A stretch of DNA of 29,088 bases, taken from the NCBI GenBank assembly GCA_023398855.1, contig JAEWRS010000065.1, positions 1-29,088 of the forward strand, written 5' to 3'. Origin of the DNA: Bacillota bacterium. Lineage in GTDB: Bacteria; Bacillota; Clostridia; Lachnospirales; Lachnospiraceae. The notes below the pieces were generated by a model, which was not told the DNA's origin, did not search any database, and saw only the letters and a list, made by a program, of their open reading frames with translations. The translations under genes were made by a program, and so were the position numbers. Below, piece after piece: positions 16,998 to 24,451 of the stretch; within the stretch, counting starts at the first letter, position 1; each line of letters begins with the position of its first letter.

Positions 16998-17459
16998 CTA
17001 TTCTCCCGCCTCAGTGCCGTTTCCAGGCGTATAAACAGGCCGGCCATCTCCGGCCATATCAAATTCCAACGGGGCTACGTTGGTGGAATCACCACCATAA
17101 ATTGATTTCACATCTAATACGCAATCATAAGCCAGCTTTCCTCCGTCTGGGAATTCAATCGTTGCTTTCGTGCTGCAATCCATTCCATCTTTCCACGCTA
17201 TACTTGCCACATAATCATTTCCAGAGTCCCCAACATTCCTTTTTCCTTTTAAGCTGACCTTGAATTTCTTTGCGGTCATCAGGGACCTTGCCCAACCTTT
17301 CGTTGTCATGGGAGTCCAATCCTGGACGCCTCCATCGATGCTGATTTCAAAACTTTCCATATCAGCAATTTCTTTCATATCATTTTCTGCACTGGCTTTA
17401 CCTTTCGTGCCAATCTTAAACACTAAACCGTAAACTGGAAATACTCCTAAACTTGACAT
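16998..17459 (-). CDS. Major tail tube protein
   Basis: This 153-residue protein matches phage tail tube proteins in size and pattern. MSSLGVFPVYGLVFKIGTKG is followed by IADMESFEISIDGGVQDWTP, a domain of beta-strands (KKFKVSLKGKRNVGDSGNDY) and TKATIEFPDGGKLAYDCVLD. The inner-strand motif ISIDGGVQDWTPM.T.GW and the C-terminal VxPLEFDMAGDGRP are typical of the Firmicute siphophage tail tube family. It would polymerise as hexamer rings on the tape measure. The gene sits between the tail terminator and the tail chaperones; the ATG lies 5 bases after the upstream stop. Its high expected expression fits its well-formed codons. Confidence 0.9.
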   Translation of the reverse strand: MSSLGVFPVYGLVFKIGTKGKASAENDMKEIADMESFEISIDGGVQDWTPMTTKGWARSLMTAKKFKVSLKGKRNVGDSGNDYVASIAWKDGMDCSTKATIEFPDGGKLAYDCVLDVKSIYGGDSTNVAPLEFDMAGDGRPVYTPGNGTEAGE

Positions 17460-17463
17460 AATA

Positions 17464-17853
17464 TCATCCTTTCTTGTAATAGATTACAAAACTAATTACA
17501 TGTTCATAGATACCCTTACTATCCGTTCCCACACTCACAGGAGAATCCGTTCTCATATCAAACAGAAACACCTCATTGTCTCCTATCATAGCGCATTTCC
17601 CATATAAGAGATCATACAGCTCCTGTGCCTTTGCTTCCGCGCAAGCGGCATCCACTCCCCAATGAACCAGGACGGATACCGCCTTTGTATCATAAGACTT
17701 GTTTTTTAGGCCGCCTATTGGGATAGGGCGGTCTGGCCCCTGTGTGGGATATATTCCGATACACTGTTTATCATTTCCGTTGATTTTCCCTATGTACCAG
17801 CAGGGACACTCTACTTTGGATTTCAAAAAATCCTTTACCTCTGTCAGCGTCAT
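17464..17853 (-). CDS. Tail terminator / Minor_capsid_3-like protein
   Basis: This 129-residue protein starts MTLTEVKDFLKSKVECPCWY. It carries GIYPTQGPDRPIPIGGL, followed by KNKSYDTKAVSVLVHWG and then AKAQELYDLLYG. This pattern (CWYIGKI..N....IGIY) belongs to the small phage proteins once named minor capsid protein 3 and now placed with tail terminators, which cap the tail tube at the neck. The ATG overlaps the upstream stop by four bases (ATGA). It is encoded directly before the tail tube, as expected of the tail-completion protein. Confidence 0.8.
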   Translation of the reverse strand: MTLTEVKDFLKSKVECPCWYIGKINGNDKQCIGIYPTQGPDRPIPIGGLKNKSYDTKAVSVLVHWGVDAACAEAKAQELYDLLYGKCAMIGDNEVFLFDMRTDSPVSVGTDSKGIYEHVISFVIYYKKG

Positions 17854-18221
17854 GTTATCAACCCCTTCGCATTTGCTTTCAACCGGGCCTGAAAGACATT
17901 TTTAAATAGGTCTCTTTTAGTCCCGTCAATATATTCTTGAAGCCACAGCCCCCTGGCATTCTGGTTTTTATCAGTCCGAAAGTTGTATTCCGGATGCCAG
18001 TATAGCCGCCTTGCATAAGGAGTATCATAAACAATTTGATACTTGGACCTGGATTTCTTTTTCATGAAGGAGCAGCGCTCCAGCTCACCGGTCGGAACCA
18101 CCTGACTGCTTACAATGTCAGATTTAACAGCAGCAACCGCCTGTTGAATCGATGGCTCTATTGCCTCCTGGATTTCCTTTAACTTCCCCTGATCCAGCCT
18201 TACTGTGACATTCACCTTCAT
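17850..18221 (-). CDS. Head-tail connector, Minor_capsid_2-like
   Basis: This 123-residue protein has VNVTVRLDQGKLKEIQEAIE, a helical region and a basic, aromatic middle (YDTPYARRLYWHPEYNFRTD). The latter matches phage minor capsid proteins of the HK97 gp10 type (RLYW.PEY.F). In SPP1-like phages a protein at this position completes the neck between the stopper and the tail terminator. The ATG overlaps the upstream stop by one base (TAATG), and its own stop overlaps the next ATG. Translation of this neck block appears coupled. Confidence in the family is moderate, from pattern and position. Confidence 0.8.
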   Translation of the reverse strand: MKVNVTVRLDQGKLKEIQEAIEPSIQQAVAAVKSDIVSSQVVPTGELERCSFMKKKSRSKYQIVYDTPYARRLYWHPEYNFRTDKNQNARGLWLQEYIDGTKRDLFKNVFQARLKANAKGLIT

Positions 18222-18559
18222 TAGACCAGCCTCAATTCCGTGTAATTGACTGTTCCGTCCGGGTTCCTGACTTTCAGGGCCTGCATGATAGATCTCTCTT
18301 TCCCAAAGATTGTAGCTTCTCCTCCGCTAATTACGGGCAGACTGGGGCAGATATCACCAGGAAATAAAGCAATTCCTGAAATCTGCACTAATTTCTGATC
18401 AGTATCCATAATCATTTTAGCGGAATCCTGATAGTTGCATTTTAAAGACAGCTCCGCCACCACCAGAGGACCGCCTGATTCAGATAGCCCTTCCTCATGA
18501 AGGATTAAAGATATATCTGTCTTACACAGCCGTTTCGGCACCAAACATGGATATTTCAT
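18221..18559 (-). CDS. Head-tail stopper, Minor_capsid_1-like
   Basis: This 112-residue protein is rich in beta-strand residues. MKYPCLVPKRLCKTDISLIL is followed by VVAELSLKCNYQDSAKMIM and VQISGIALFPGDICPSLP, then a strand pair ending RSIMQALKVRNPDGTVNYTE. The pattern C.......I.L.LHEEG..E.GGP fits the minor capsid protein 1 family, the likely head-completion (stopper) protein that closes the portal after packaging. The ATG has GAGGTGAG 3-4 bases upstream. It is followed without a gap by the Minor_capsid_2-like gene. No anomalies are seen. Confidence 0.78.
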   Translation of the reverse strand: MKYPCLVPKRLCKTDISLILHEEGLSESGGPLVVAELSLKCNYQDSAKMIMDTDQKLVQISGIALFPGDICPSLPVISGGEATIFGKERSIMQALKVRNPDGTVNYTELRLV

Positions 18560-18562
18560 GGC

Positions 18563-18949
18563 TCACCTCACTAATCTGGAGCACAGGCCTGTCTGGGACA
18601 GCTGAGAGTATACGTCTCGTTTCATAGCCACTCCTTTGTCCGTAAAAACATTCCAGGAGCTCCCAAACTGAGCCGATGCACCATTAAGGCTGTAACTGGA
18701 TAGGATCGTGCCGATCTCATCTGCATTCTCATACTCAAAATCAGCCTGTTCACAGACCACCTCTTTAATAACTTCCTGCTGAAACTCGGTCAAATTGGAA
18801 AATCCTCGCCCCACAATGCGATTGTAGGTCAGAGAATCAATGTGACGGCTGGCTTGTCGAAGGTGCCTTTCCAGTTCTTCGCCCGGCACTGTGCTGCCTT
18901 TATAGGTTTCTTTGTAATACTCTGGTTTGACATAGGGAATGTAAGGCAT
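18563..18949 (-). CDS. Head-tail adaptor (Gp6/gp15-like)
   Basis: This 128-residue, largely helical protein starts MPYIPYVKPEYYKETYKGST. It contains helices (LERHLRQASRHIDSLTYNRI and FSNLTEFQQEVIKEVVCEQA), typical of the adaptor that docks under the portal. The frame allows a GTG at 18958 that overlaps the upstream stop; the ATG at 18949 has a GGGTGAG site 4-5 bases away and begins the conserved PYIP, so it is preferred. It lies between the major capsid block and the stopper, the usual place of the first connector protein. Confidence 0.83.
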   Translation of the reverse strand: MPYIPYVKPEYYKETYKGSTVPGEELERHLRQASRHIDSLTYNRIVGRGFSNLTEFQQEVIKEVVCEQADFEYENADEIGTILSSYSLNGASAQFGSSWNVFTDKGVAMKRDVYSQLSQTGLCSRLVR

Positions 18950-18950
18950 C

Positions 18951-19190
18951 TTACTCACCCGCTTTCGCTTTTTCCTTTACTGGTTTTTCTGCCAGCTGAG
19001 CTTTCAAAGCTGCGTTTTCCTCTTTCAGAGCCAATACCTCTTTTTCATGCTCCGCAACTGTAATTTTCTTTAGTGGGGAATGTTCTATCAGTTCTCCATC
19101 ATCATCATAAATATCAAAACCGGTATTAAGATAGCGCTTCTTCTCGTTTTCCGAGATGGTGTATACCTTATTTTCTTTTCTGGCTTTCAT
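18951..19190 (-). CDS. Small coiled-coil phage protein
   Basis: This 79-residue, highly charged protein has a conserved start (MKARKENKVYTISENEKKRY), a middle (FDIYDDDGELIEHSP) and a coiled-coil tail (KEVLALKEENAALKAQLAEK). Similar short proteins are found just after the major capsid gene in clostridial phages, sometimes as head fibre or linker proteins. The ATG is preceded by GGAGGAG. It overlaps the following adaptor's possible GTG start. The function is unknown; the coiled coil suggests oligomerisation or protein contact. Confidence 0.75.
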   Translation of the reverse strand: MKARKENKVYTISENEKKRYLNTGFDIYDDDGELIEHSPLKKITVAEHEKEVLALKEENAALKAQLAEKPVKEKAKAGE

Positions 19191-19192
19191 AA

Positions 19193-20086
19193 TTACTCCT
19201 CCCTATTAATGAAGCAGGCCTGCTTCAATTCCTGGTCCAGCGCGAATGTACCGTTGTATCTACGGTTCTGATACATGTAATTGTCCGCAACTCTGGAATC
19301 ATGACCCGGTGTGTAAACATTGATGTAAGAATACTTCACTCTGGAAACCTGTGCTTCCGGATCAATCAAAATATAATTAATCTGCTTTCCGGATACATCT
19401 GCCATATAACCCTCTGTAAAGTCATAAGTGGTTTTGAATCGCTCCAGCGGAACAGTAATAATCTCTCCCAGGTCATCTAAGCCATGTACCCTGCGGTCAA
19501 TCTTGGTGCTGCCGTTAGCTTCCAGAATCCGCTGAAGACCTTCCGCGTTTTTCAGTTCCTTACGGTACGCTGCGGTACAATAAAGAATGCAACGGGATAA
19601 GGGAATCCCTAAGTCTTCAAACTTTTCACAGTTATCGTCAAAATCTGCCAGGATATTGACGCGGGTTACTGTATTGGTCTTAATTTCTGCTCCAACTCTC
19701 ACAGCTTCAGAATATAACTTTGAGAAAGTATAGCAATCCAGTTCAGGAATCGCCTGTCTTTTCTCAAATCTTGCCTGGATATTGGCGATTGACATGATCT
19801 GATTGGTTTCGTCCACATCCATTGGGTCGATGAAAAACTCAATGTCTCTATCGTGATCAAGAGACTTGGTTTCAAAGCTGTTAGAGTAGTTGCCTCCGTT
19901 AAAACCTAACGTATTCCTGTCATGATCCTTGTAACCACTCACTGTAATGCGAGGGATTTTGATATCCTTTGCTCCTATAATCTTGATATCCGGATTACTG
20001 TTGTATAATGCGTTTGACTTTAATTCATGACCATACATGTCAATAATTCTTGTGTGAAACTGTGTTACATAACTTAATACTGCCAT
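19193..20086 (-). CDS. Major capsid protein
   Basis: This 297-residue protein starts MAVLSYVTQFHTRIIDMYGH. It has the succession expected of an HK97-fold shell protein encoded after a scaffold: IKIPRITVSGYKDHDRN, then a long helix-rich spine (NIQARFEKRQAIPELDCYTF), then ILYCTAAYRKELKNAEG and VPLERFKTTYDFTEGYM. The last third (INYILIDPEAQVSRVKYSYI, then NVYTPGHDSR) is typical of Firmicute phage capsid subunits (phage_capsid proteins lacking an N-terminal protease-cleaved arm). AGGAGGAATTT precedes the ATG. The order scaffold-capsid is diagnostic. No protease gene is seen, so maturation probably works through the separate scaffold. Confidence 0.9.
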   Translation of the reverse strand: MAVLSYVTQFHTRIIDMYGHELKSNALYNSNPDIKIIGAKDIKIPRITVSGYKDHDRNTLGFNGGNYSNSFETKSLDHDRDIEFFIDPMDVDETNQIMSIANIQARFEKRQAIPELDCYTFSKLYSEAVRVGAEIKTNTVTRVNILADFDDNCEKFEDLGIPLSRCILYCTAAYRKELKNAEGLQRILEANGSTKIDRRVHGLDDLGEIITVPLERFKTTYDFTEGYMADVSGKQINYILIDPEAQVSRVKYSYINVYTPGHDSRVADNYMYQNRRYNGTFALDQELKQACFINREE

Positions 20087-20098
20087 AATAAATTCCTC

Positions 20099-20758
20099 CT
20101 ATTGTTTTACTCCAAATATTTTGTCTAACTCCGCATCAACCGCCGTTGTGGTCCCACCCTGGCCAGGCGCTCCCAATTGCACAAACCCAGCAGAATCTCC
20201 AGGCTGCGGTTTCAATGCCGGAACATCTTCCATCACCTTGTTTAAGGCATTTTTCATAGTCTCTTCGTTGATCTTTCCGTCCTGCCCCATGGCCTGACTG
20301 AGATCAGCTATCTTAAGTACGTAGGGAATTGTTTTGGCATCTAATCCCAGGCCGATTGCCGCCATAGTGGCAGCATGTTCAAGCATTGCTGTCTGGGCTG
20401 CTGCCTGTGCCTGTGTAAGCTGCGTCTTCATGGCATTCACATCCAGCTGGGAAGCTGCCTTCTGTTGCTTGAAAGCTGCTATGGCCTGACTCATATCTTC
20501 CTGGCTTAGTCCCTGCTGTTTGAGGTACCCTTTTAAGACGCTGTCTTCAGTTGCTGCCTGTTTTCCTGCTATCAGCTGTGCGATTTTGTCATAATCAATA
20601 GCAGGAGCAGCGGTCTGTGACGTCTGCTGGGTACTTCCTGCCGGAGTCTGGTTTGTTCCTGAGACAGTTCCTCCACCTCCAGAACCGTTCTGCCCTCCAT
20701 CAGCATCAAACATCGGTGTCATAACTCTACATCTTCCAAATCTTTTGAAAAATCTCAT
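20099..20758 (-). CDS. Capsid scaffolding protein (GP20/DUF4355-like)
   Basis: This 219-residue protein has a Gly/Ser/Gln-rich N-terminus (DADGGQNGSGGGGTVSGTN) and a long charged helical region (DYDKIAQLIAGKQAATEDSV ... AIAAFKQQKAASQLDVNAMK). Its C-terminus (FGVKQ) resembles the GP20/DUF4355 scaffolds. Scaffolds guide assembly of the procapsid and are then removed. The ATG at 20758 has AAAGGAG 8 bases upstream; the longer frame begins with a GTG that overlaps this site. It sits between the minor capsid region and the major capsid gene. Confidence 0.85.
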   Translation of the reverse strand: MRFFKRFGRCRVMTPMFDADGGQNGSGGGGTVSGTNQTPAGSTQQTSQTAAPAIDYDKIAQLIAGKQAATEDSVLKGYLKQQGLSQEDMSQAIAAFKQQKAASQLDVNAMKTQLTQAQAAAQTAMLEHAATMAAIGLGLDAKTIPYVLKIADLSQAMGQDGKINEETMKNALNKVMEDVPALKPQPGDSAGFVQLGAPGQGGTTTAVDAELDKIFGVKQ

Positions 20759-20759
20759 T

Positions 20760-20891
20760 TTACAATCTCCTTTCACAGTTAAAATGGTGTCTCCATATCA
20801 CAGTTTTTCCATGTGCTGTCTGCACGAACAGTTGATAACGGTGTGTCTCACCGTAGTTTATAGCGCCTTCGGGCATAAAAATAAGACGCAT
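20760..20891 (-). CDS. Possible 43-residue small protein before the scaffold gene
   Basis: An open frame reads MRLIFMPEGAINYGETHRYQ, then LFVQTAHGKTVIWRHHFNCE and RRL, with a GAGG 9 bases before the ATG. Its stop lies directly before the scaffold ATG, and its last codons contain the scaffold ribosome site, the coupled arrangement used elsewhere in this prophage. The composition is protein-like (beta-strand pattern with aromatic residues). I do not recognise it. The alternative is that this stretch is only a leader between a terminator and the scaffold gene. Confidence 0.42.
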   Translation of the reverse strand: MRLIFMPEGAINYGETHRYQLFVQTAHGKTVIWRHHFNCERRL

Positions 20892-20931
20892 AACCCTGCG
20901 CCTCAAAGGAAGATAGGATCACCGCCTTTTT

Positions 20932-20947
20932 GTTGCGATATCGCAAC
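20932..20947. repeat. Perfect 16-base palindrome
   Basis: GTTGCGATATCGCAAC is a perfect palindrome in the gap between the minor-capsid-linked small gene and the scaffold region. It could be a protein-binding site or a small hairpin; on the + strand TTTT follows it. Its role is not known. Confidence 0.6.
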
Positions 20948-20954
20948 TTTTGAA

Positions 20955-20988
20955 TATAAAAATACCACCGGCCATTATTGACTGGTGG
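20955..20988 (-). terminator. Intrinsic terminator inside the head operon
   Basis: On the minus strand CCACCAGTC (20980-20988) pairs with GGCCGGTGG (20965-20973), with one mismatch and a G-U pair, around a short loop. TATTTTTAT follows. It overlaps the stop codon of the 53-codon gene after the minor capsid protein. It would cut transcription between the minor capsid block and scaffold/capsid, or act as an incomplete terminator. Confidence 0.6.
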
Positions 20989-21136
20989 ATTCTTTCTTTT
21001 TCTTATATTCTTCTAATTCTTCTTTTGTCGGCAAAGGGATAAATATCTCGCAATGGTCATGAACAAACTCTGTATCTTTCGGATATTCATCAAGCGGACG
21101 GTCTACTTCTCTAAAATTCACTTTATTTCCCATCAT
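20975..21136 (-). CDS. 53-residue small protein overlapping the minor capsid gene
   Basis: The protein reads MMGNKVNFREVDRPLDEYPK, then DTEFVHDHCEIFIPLPTKEE, ending LEEYKKKKESTSQ. The start (21136 or the next ATG at 21133) overlaps the stop of the minor capsid gene (ATGATG around TGA), with GGAGG 4-7 bases upstream. It is an acidic-then-basic protein ending in a charged helix. It immediately follows the extra C-terminal domain of the minor capsid protein, so it may be the partner (immunity-like) protein for that domain. That is inference. An alternative is a neutral small structural protein. Confidence 0.7.
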   Translation of the reverse strand: MMGNKVNFREVDRPLDEYPKDTEFVHDHCEIFIPLPTKEELEEYKKKKESTSQ

Positions 21137-22956
21137 TTTTCCTCCATGAAATATTGGAAATTGTACTTAGATGAAAACTTTTCCAAAATGCGTTCCTGGT
21201 ATTCTATTGAATAATCTTCATCTGTGTTTATACGTCCGGATCGAACTTCCTCATACATACCTTCCTGTAATGACAGTTTGATATCTAAATATTCCTTTTC
21301 CAATTTATCAAAAGTTTCTATTTCATTAGGCCATGCTTTAGGTTGCCTAATAACATATATTCCGTCGCGGCCAACAGCTCGTAGCTCTGACAATCCAGTC
21401 CTTCCGAGCATGTCAATATCATCAAGCGAAAATGTGGTTCCATGGGGGTGATTATGTGTTAATATGCCATCTTTCATCAAGCCCGCCTCTTCATCAGTAT
21501 ATATAATTTCACCTTTGCCGCCATGCTTCTTAAATAGTTTATTGCCGAAAGCATCATACAGTATTCCGTATTCGCTCTTATGCCCCGCAATGGAGGCTTC
21601 ATCAAGCCTTCGCTTCTCTATCGCCTTCTCAGACCAGCCACCTGTCTTTATTATATCAGGTATGGCATCTTTTACAACACCAGCTTCCGAACTTTTTTCC
21701 GTTAATCCCCGTATCTTTTCCCGATTTGGTGCCCTCCGCAGCTCTGGGTGAGCTTCCAGGTGTTCTTTCATCAGCTTGTGCAGCTCGAACAGCTTATCAT
21801 TTGCCACTTTCGCTGTGACCCCTTGCGCTGCTCCCTCAGCTATTCGCTTCCATTTTCGTATCTTCCTCTCGATCGCTCGCTGGTACTGTTCTGCATCGTA
21901 GTTTTCTTCGGCCTTTTTTTCGTCCGGCACATCAGGCAGTACTGTTATGCCCGGGAAAAACGTTGCCAGAGTGTGGCGGCAGTTCGGATGAAGTAGACCG
22001 GACTTTATAGCTTCAGACAAGAGAGGGACCCCTAATTCTTTTGCTTCCTCAGCCGTCCCATGGCTGAACACATCGTCGACAAGAACCCGTCCCTGCCACG
22101 GTGCACATTTAGAGCAGGTATTTGCATGGGCTGACACAAATATGGTATGAATCCCCCATTGATCCCTTAACTTTCCTTCTGCAAGGAATGTGGCCCGCTG
22201 GGAGGCGGTACGCAAAGCCATCTCTGCATAAGTGGCGATATTAACTCGCCTGCCGTTTTTATACTCAATGCAGTTAATCCCGGCATTTAAGAAATCCTTT
22301 GTAGCCATATCAATTGCCTGATCTAATGTTTTAGTGCCCGCAGACATGTACATTCCAGTCTTATAAATGGTCTGCCTGTAGATATCGTCCATGTATCTCC
22401 AGACAGCTCCTTGTGCCTTTTGCATATCCCCTGCAACCTGCGTCTTTAAATCAGCCATCTTTTGATCGTTATCTTTTCCGGTTAAGGTCTTTTCTTCCCC
22501 TTCTGGCCGGAACGTTTCTTCGGCAGTTTCCTGCATAGCATTTATCTTATCTTCGTTAATATCAAAAAAGTTTTCTTCCTTCTTAGCTGGTATGTTTAAG
22601 TCTTTTTTATCTTCTGGAATCGGAACCGGCAAGCTTAGTGACCTACCCGCGGCGTTGATCAGCCGATACAACGCCTTTTTTGCCTTGTCAAAACTACCTT
22701 GTAGTGTCGTTTCAATGGTTTTCTTAATCTCATGGCTGTGTTCATTTACAAGGTTCTGATTTTCCTTTCTGAAACGAAAGAGGTTTTGCAGCTTTGCTTT
22801 CTGCCACATTTCCCACCGGAATCCTTCTTTTTCTTCTTCCTTCTCATGGCGTGTCAGGTTGCGCTTAAGATTTTTGATAAGGTCAAGCTCTATTTCTTCA
22901 AAGATTTTCCGAAGGTTATAAGCACTGTCACTCGGTAATTTCTGCTTCTGGCGCAT
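21133..22956 (-). CDS. Phage minor capsid protein 2 with C-terminal JAB/JAMM-like extension
   Basis: Residues 1 to about 415 are the Phage_min_cap2 type. Charged helical regions are followed by VFVSAHANTCSKCAPWQGRV-like signature (FVSAHANTCSKCAPWQGRVL), LLHPNCRHTLATFFPG and a terminal helix block (QYQRAIERKIRKWKRIAEGA ... MKEHLEAHPELRRAPN). About 190 further residues follow that are not usual for the family. They include YGILYDAFGNKLFKKHGGKG, then LTHNHPHGTTFSLDDIDM, ELRAVGRDGIYVIRQP and a helical end. HNHP-x5-SxxD (around 21417-21456) resembles the metal-binding part of JAMM/JAB peptidases. The start at 22956 follows GGAGGG. A small gene overlaps the stop. The capsid part is certain; an effector or toxin role for the extension is inference. 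Confidence 0.88.
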   Translation of the reverse strand: MRQKQKLPSDSAYNLRKIFEEIELDLIKNLKRNLTRHEKEEEKEGFRWEMWQKAKLQNLFRFRKENQNLVNEHSHEIKKTIETTLQGSFDKAKKALYRLINAAGRSLSLPVPIPEDKKDLNIPAKKEENFFDINEDKINAMQETAEETFRPEGEEKTLTGKDNDQKMADLKTQVAGDMQKAQGAVWRYMDDIYRQTIYKTGMYMSAGTKTLDQAIDMATKDFLNAGINCIEYKNGRRVNIATYAEMALRTASQRATFLAEGKLRDQWGIHTIFVSAHANTCSKCAPWQGRVLVDDVFSHGTAEEAKELGVPLLSEAIKSGLLHPNCRHTLATFFPGITVLPDVPDEKKAEENYDAEQYQRAIERKIRKWKRIAEGAAQGVTAKVANDKLFELHKLMKEHLEAHPELRRAPNREKIRGLTEKSSEAGVVKDAIPDIIKTGGWSEKAIEKRRLDEASIAGHKSEYGILYDAFGNKLFKKHGGKGEIIYTDEEAGLMKDGILTHNHPHGTTFSLDDIDMLGRTGLSELRAVGRDGIYVIRQPKAWPNEIETFDKLEKEYLDIKLSLQEGMYEEVRSGRINTDEDYSIEYQERILEKFSSKYNFQYFMEEK

Positions 22957-24451
22957 TGGCTGCACCCTCCATTCCGTCATAACCGACTACATGTGGCTCC
23001 TCTGTCTCCATGATCCCCAGCTCCGCCTTTAACCGGCTTACCTCTTCGACCTTCCAGTCCTCCTCCTTGCTATCTCCCCACATTTCCTCCACCTGGGCCT
23101 CAATACTCATGACTGGGGATCCTGGCCGGGCCTTTGACATTGTTTCCACCTGGCTCTCAAAAGATGGGTTTGCATATTCCCCAAAAGGTATATCCACCTT
23201 TACCTCTTCCACCGGCTGCCTAAGAAGGATATGGTAAGCGTTGATACAAGTGGCGATAATTTCCGGTAATGATTCCTGTAAAGCTTCTACCACAGCATTG
23301 CGGGTGTAAAGAGTGGCCTTTTCTTTTTCCCTCTGAGCTTCTGCATTGTCCAGTTTCTTCACATCAATGCCAAGAGTACTGGGGGATATGATCCCCTGCA
23401 GGCATAAATCCAGAGCGGTCACATAGCTGGATAAATAGCTTTCATGTGGTATGCTTGGCTGCTCTGTGTTAATCACATTCTTTCCATCCTCACCCATGTT
23501 GTCATCGCCGGAAATGAAACGGTTGTCAAATGGATTAGTCTTAATCAGCTCGCCCGTTTCTGGATTCCTGGGTATGTAAGATTCCGGGATAAAGGTTCTG
23601 GCCCTGCCTGCACGAAGCGCATCCATCCATTGGCTCCAGGCTTCATCAAAGGCGTCAAAACTGTCCAGCTTCCCATCAAAGATGGATCCGCCCCTGCCTT
23701 CGTATTTTGTGCTCTCATATATCTTAAGCGGCACCGCAAGTATGGTACTGCTGTCAAATTGATAATCAGACAGGTTCTTCGTCTTATCAATAGACTTTAG
23801 ATCCACCTGCCGATCTTCCAAAAACAATTCATTCCGTATATACCCATAGCCGTAATGCTCATAAAGGACATACCGCCTATGATTTTCTGTGTATGGTGTC
23901 TTAAACACAACTTCTTCCAATTCATCAGCATCAAAGACCAATTCTACCCGTTCTCCCGGATACCATTGAAGAATAGGAAACTTACTCCTTTTTGTGTTAA
24001 ACGTCACTTTCCAGGCTCCATCACCGATATATAGTACCTCTTTCAAACAACGTTCCAGCTTTTTTCGAAAGCAGTTTTTCTTCTCTATATCTTTCCATAA
24101 GTTAGCCTGTGCCGTATTATCAAAGTCAAAGTCATTCATGTCTGATAATACAATCCCTGTCAAAACACGAACGATTAAGCCTGGCAGGCCAGTATGGATC
24201 TTTCGCATCTCCATACCAGGTGTGCATTTGGAAGCCCAAAATTTATGCCGGTCCGCAAACTCAGCTGTCTGCTGGTAAAGCTGCTCCAGTTCATTTCCAT
24301 CGCCACGATACCAAATACGATTGCGGATGGCATGTAGCTCAAAGTCCATGATCTCATTAATCTGTATGGATGCTCCTCCACTTGGCTGAATTTGGAGCCA
24401 ACTGCGGATTCCTCTTTTTATATTGTCGCTCAATTTCTCCGTCCACCTCAT
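22928..24451 (-). CDS. Portal protein (SPP1 gp6-like)
   Basis: This 507-residue protein has the size and layout of SPP1-type portals. The N-terminus carries DNIKRGIRSWLQIQPSGGAS and IWYRGDGNELEQLY, and a wing domain includes LKEVLYIGDGAWKVTF and WYPGERVELVFDAD. The helical crown region begins near FDAFDEAWSQWMDALRAGRA and includes LGIDVKKLDNAEAQREKEKA, a portal hallmark. The ring forms the vertex through which DNA is packaged and ejected. The ATG overlaps the TerL stop (ATGA), with GAGGAGG 10 bases upstream. Its C-terminal end overlaps the minor capsid start. No defect is visible. Confidence 0.92.
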   Translation of the reverse strand: MRWTEKLSDNIKRGIRSWLQIQPSGGASIQINEIMDFELHAIRNRIWYRGDGNELEQLYQQTAEFADRHKFWASKCTPGMEMRKIHTGLPGLIVRVLTGIVLSDMNDFDFDNTAQANLWKDIEKKNCFRKKLERCLKEVLYIGDGAWKVTFNTKRSKFPILQWYPGERVELVFDADELEEVVFKTPYTENHRRYVLYEHYGYGYIRNELFLEDRQVDLKSIDKTKNLSDYQFDSSTILAVPLKIYESTKYEGRGGSIFDGKLDSFDAFDEAWSQWMDALRAGRARTFIPESYIPRNPETGELIKTNPFDNRFISGDDNMGEDGKNVINTEQPSIPHESYLSSYVTALDLCLQGIISPSTLGIDVKKLDNAEAQREKEKATLYTRNAVVEALQESLPEIIATCINAYHILLRQPVEEVKVDIPFGEYANPSFESQVETMSKARPGSPVMSIEAQVEEMWGDSKEEDWKVEEVSRLKAELGIMETEEPHVVGYDGMEGAANAPEAEITE

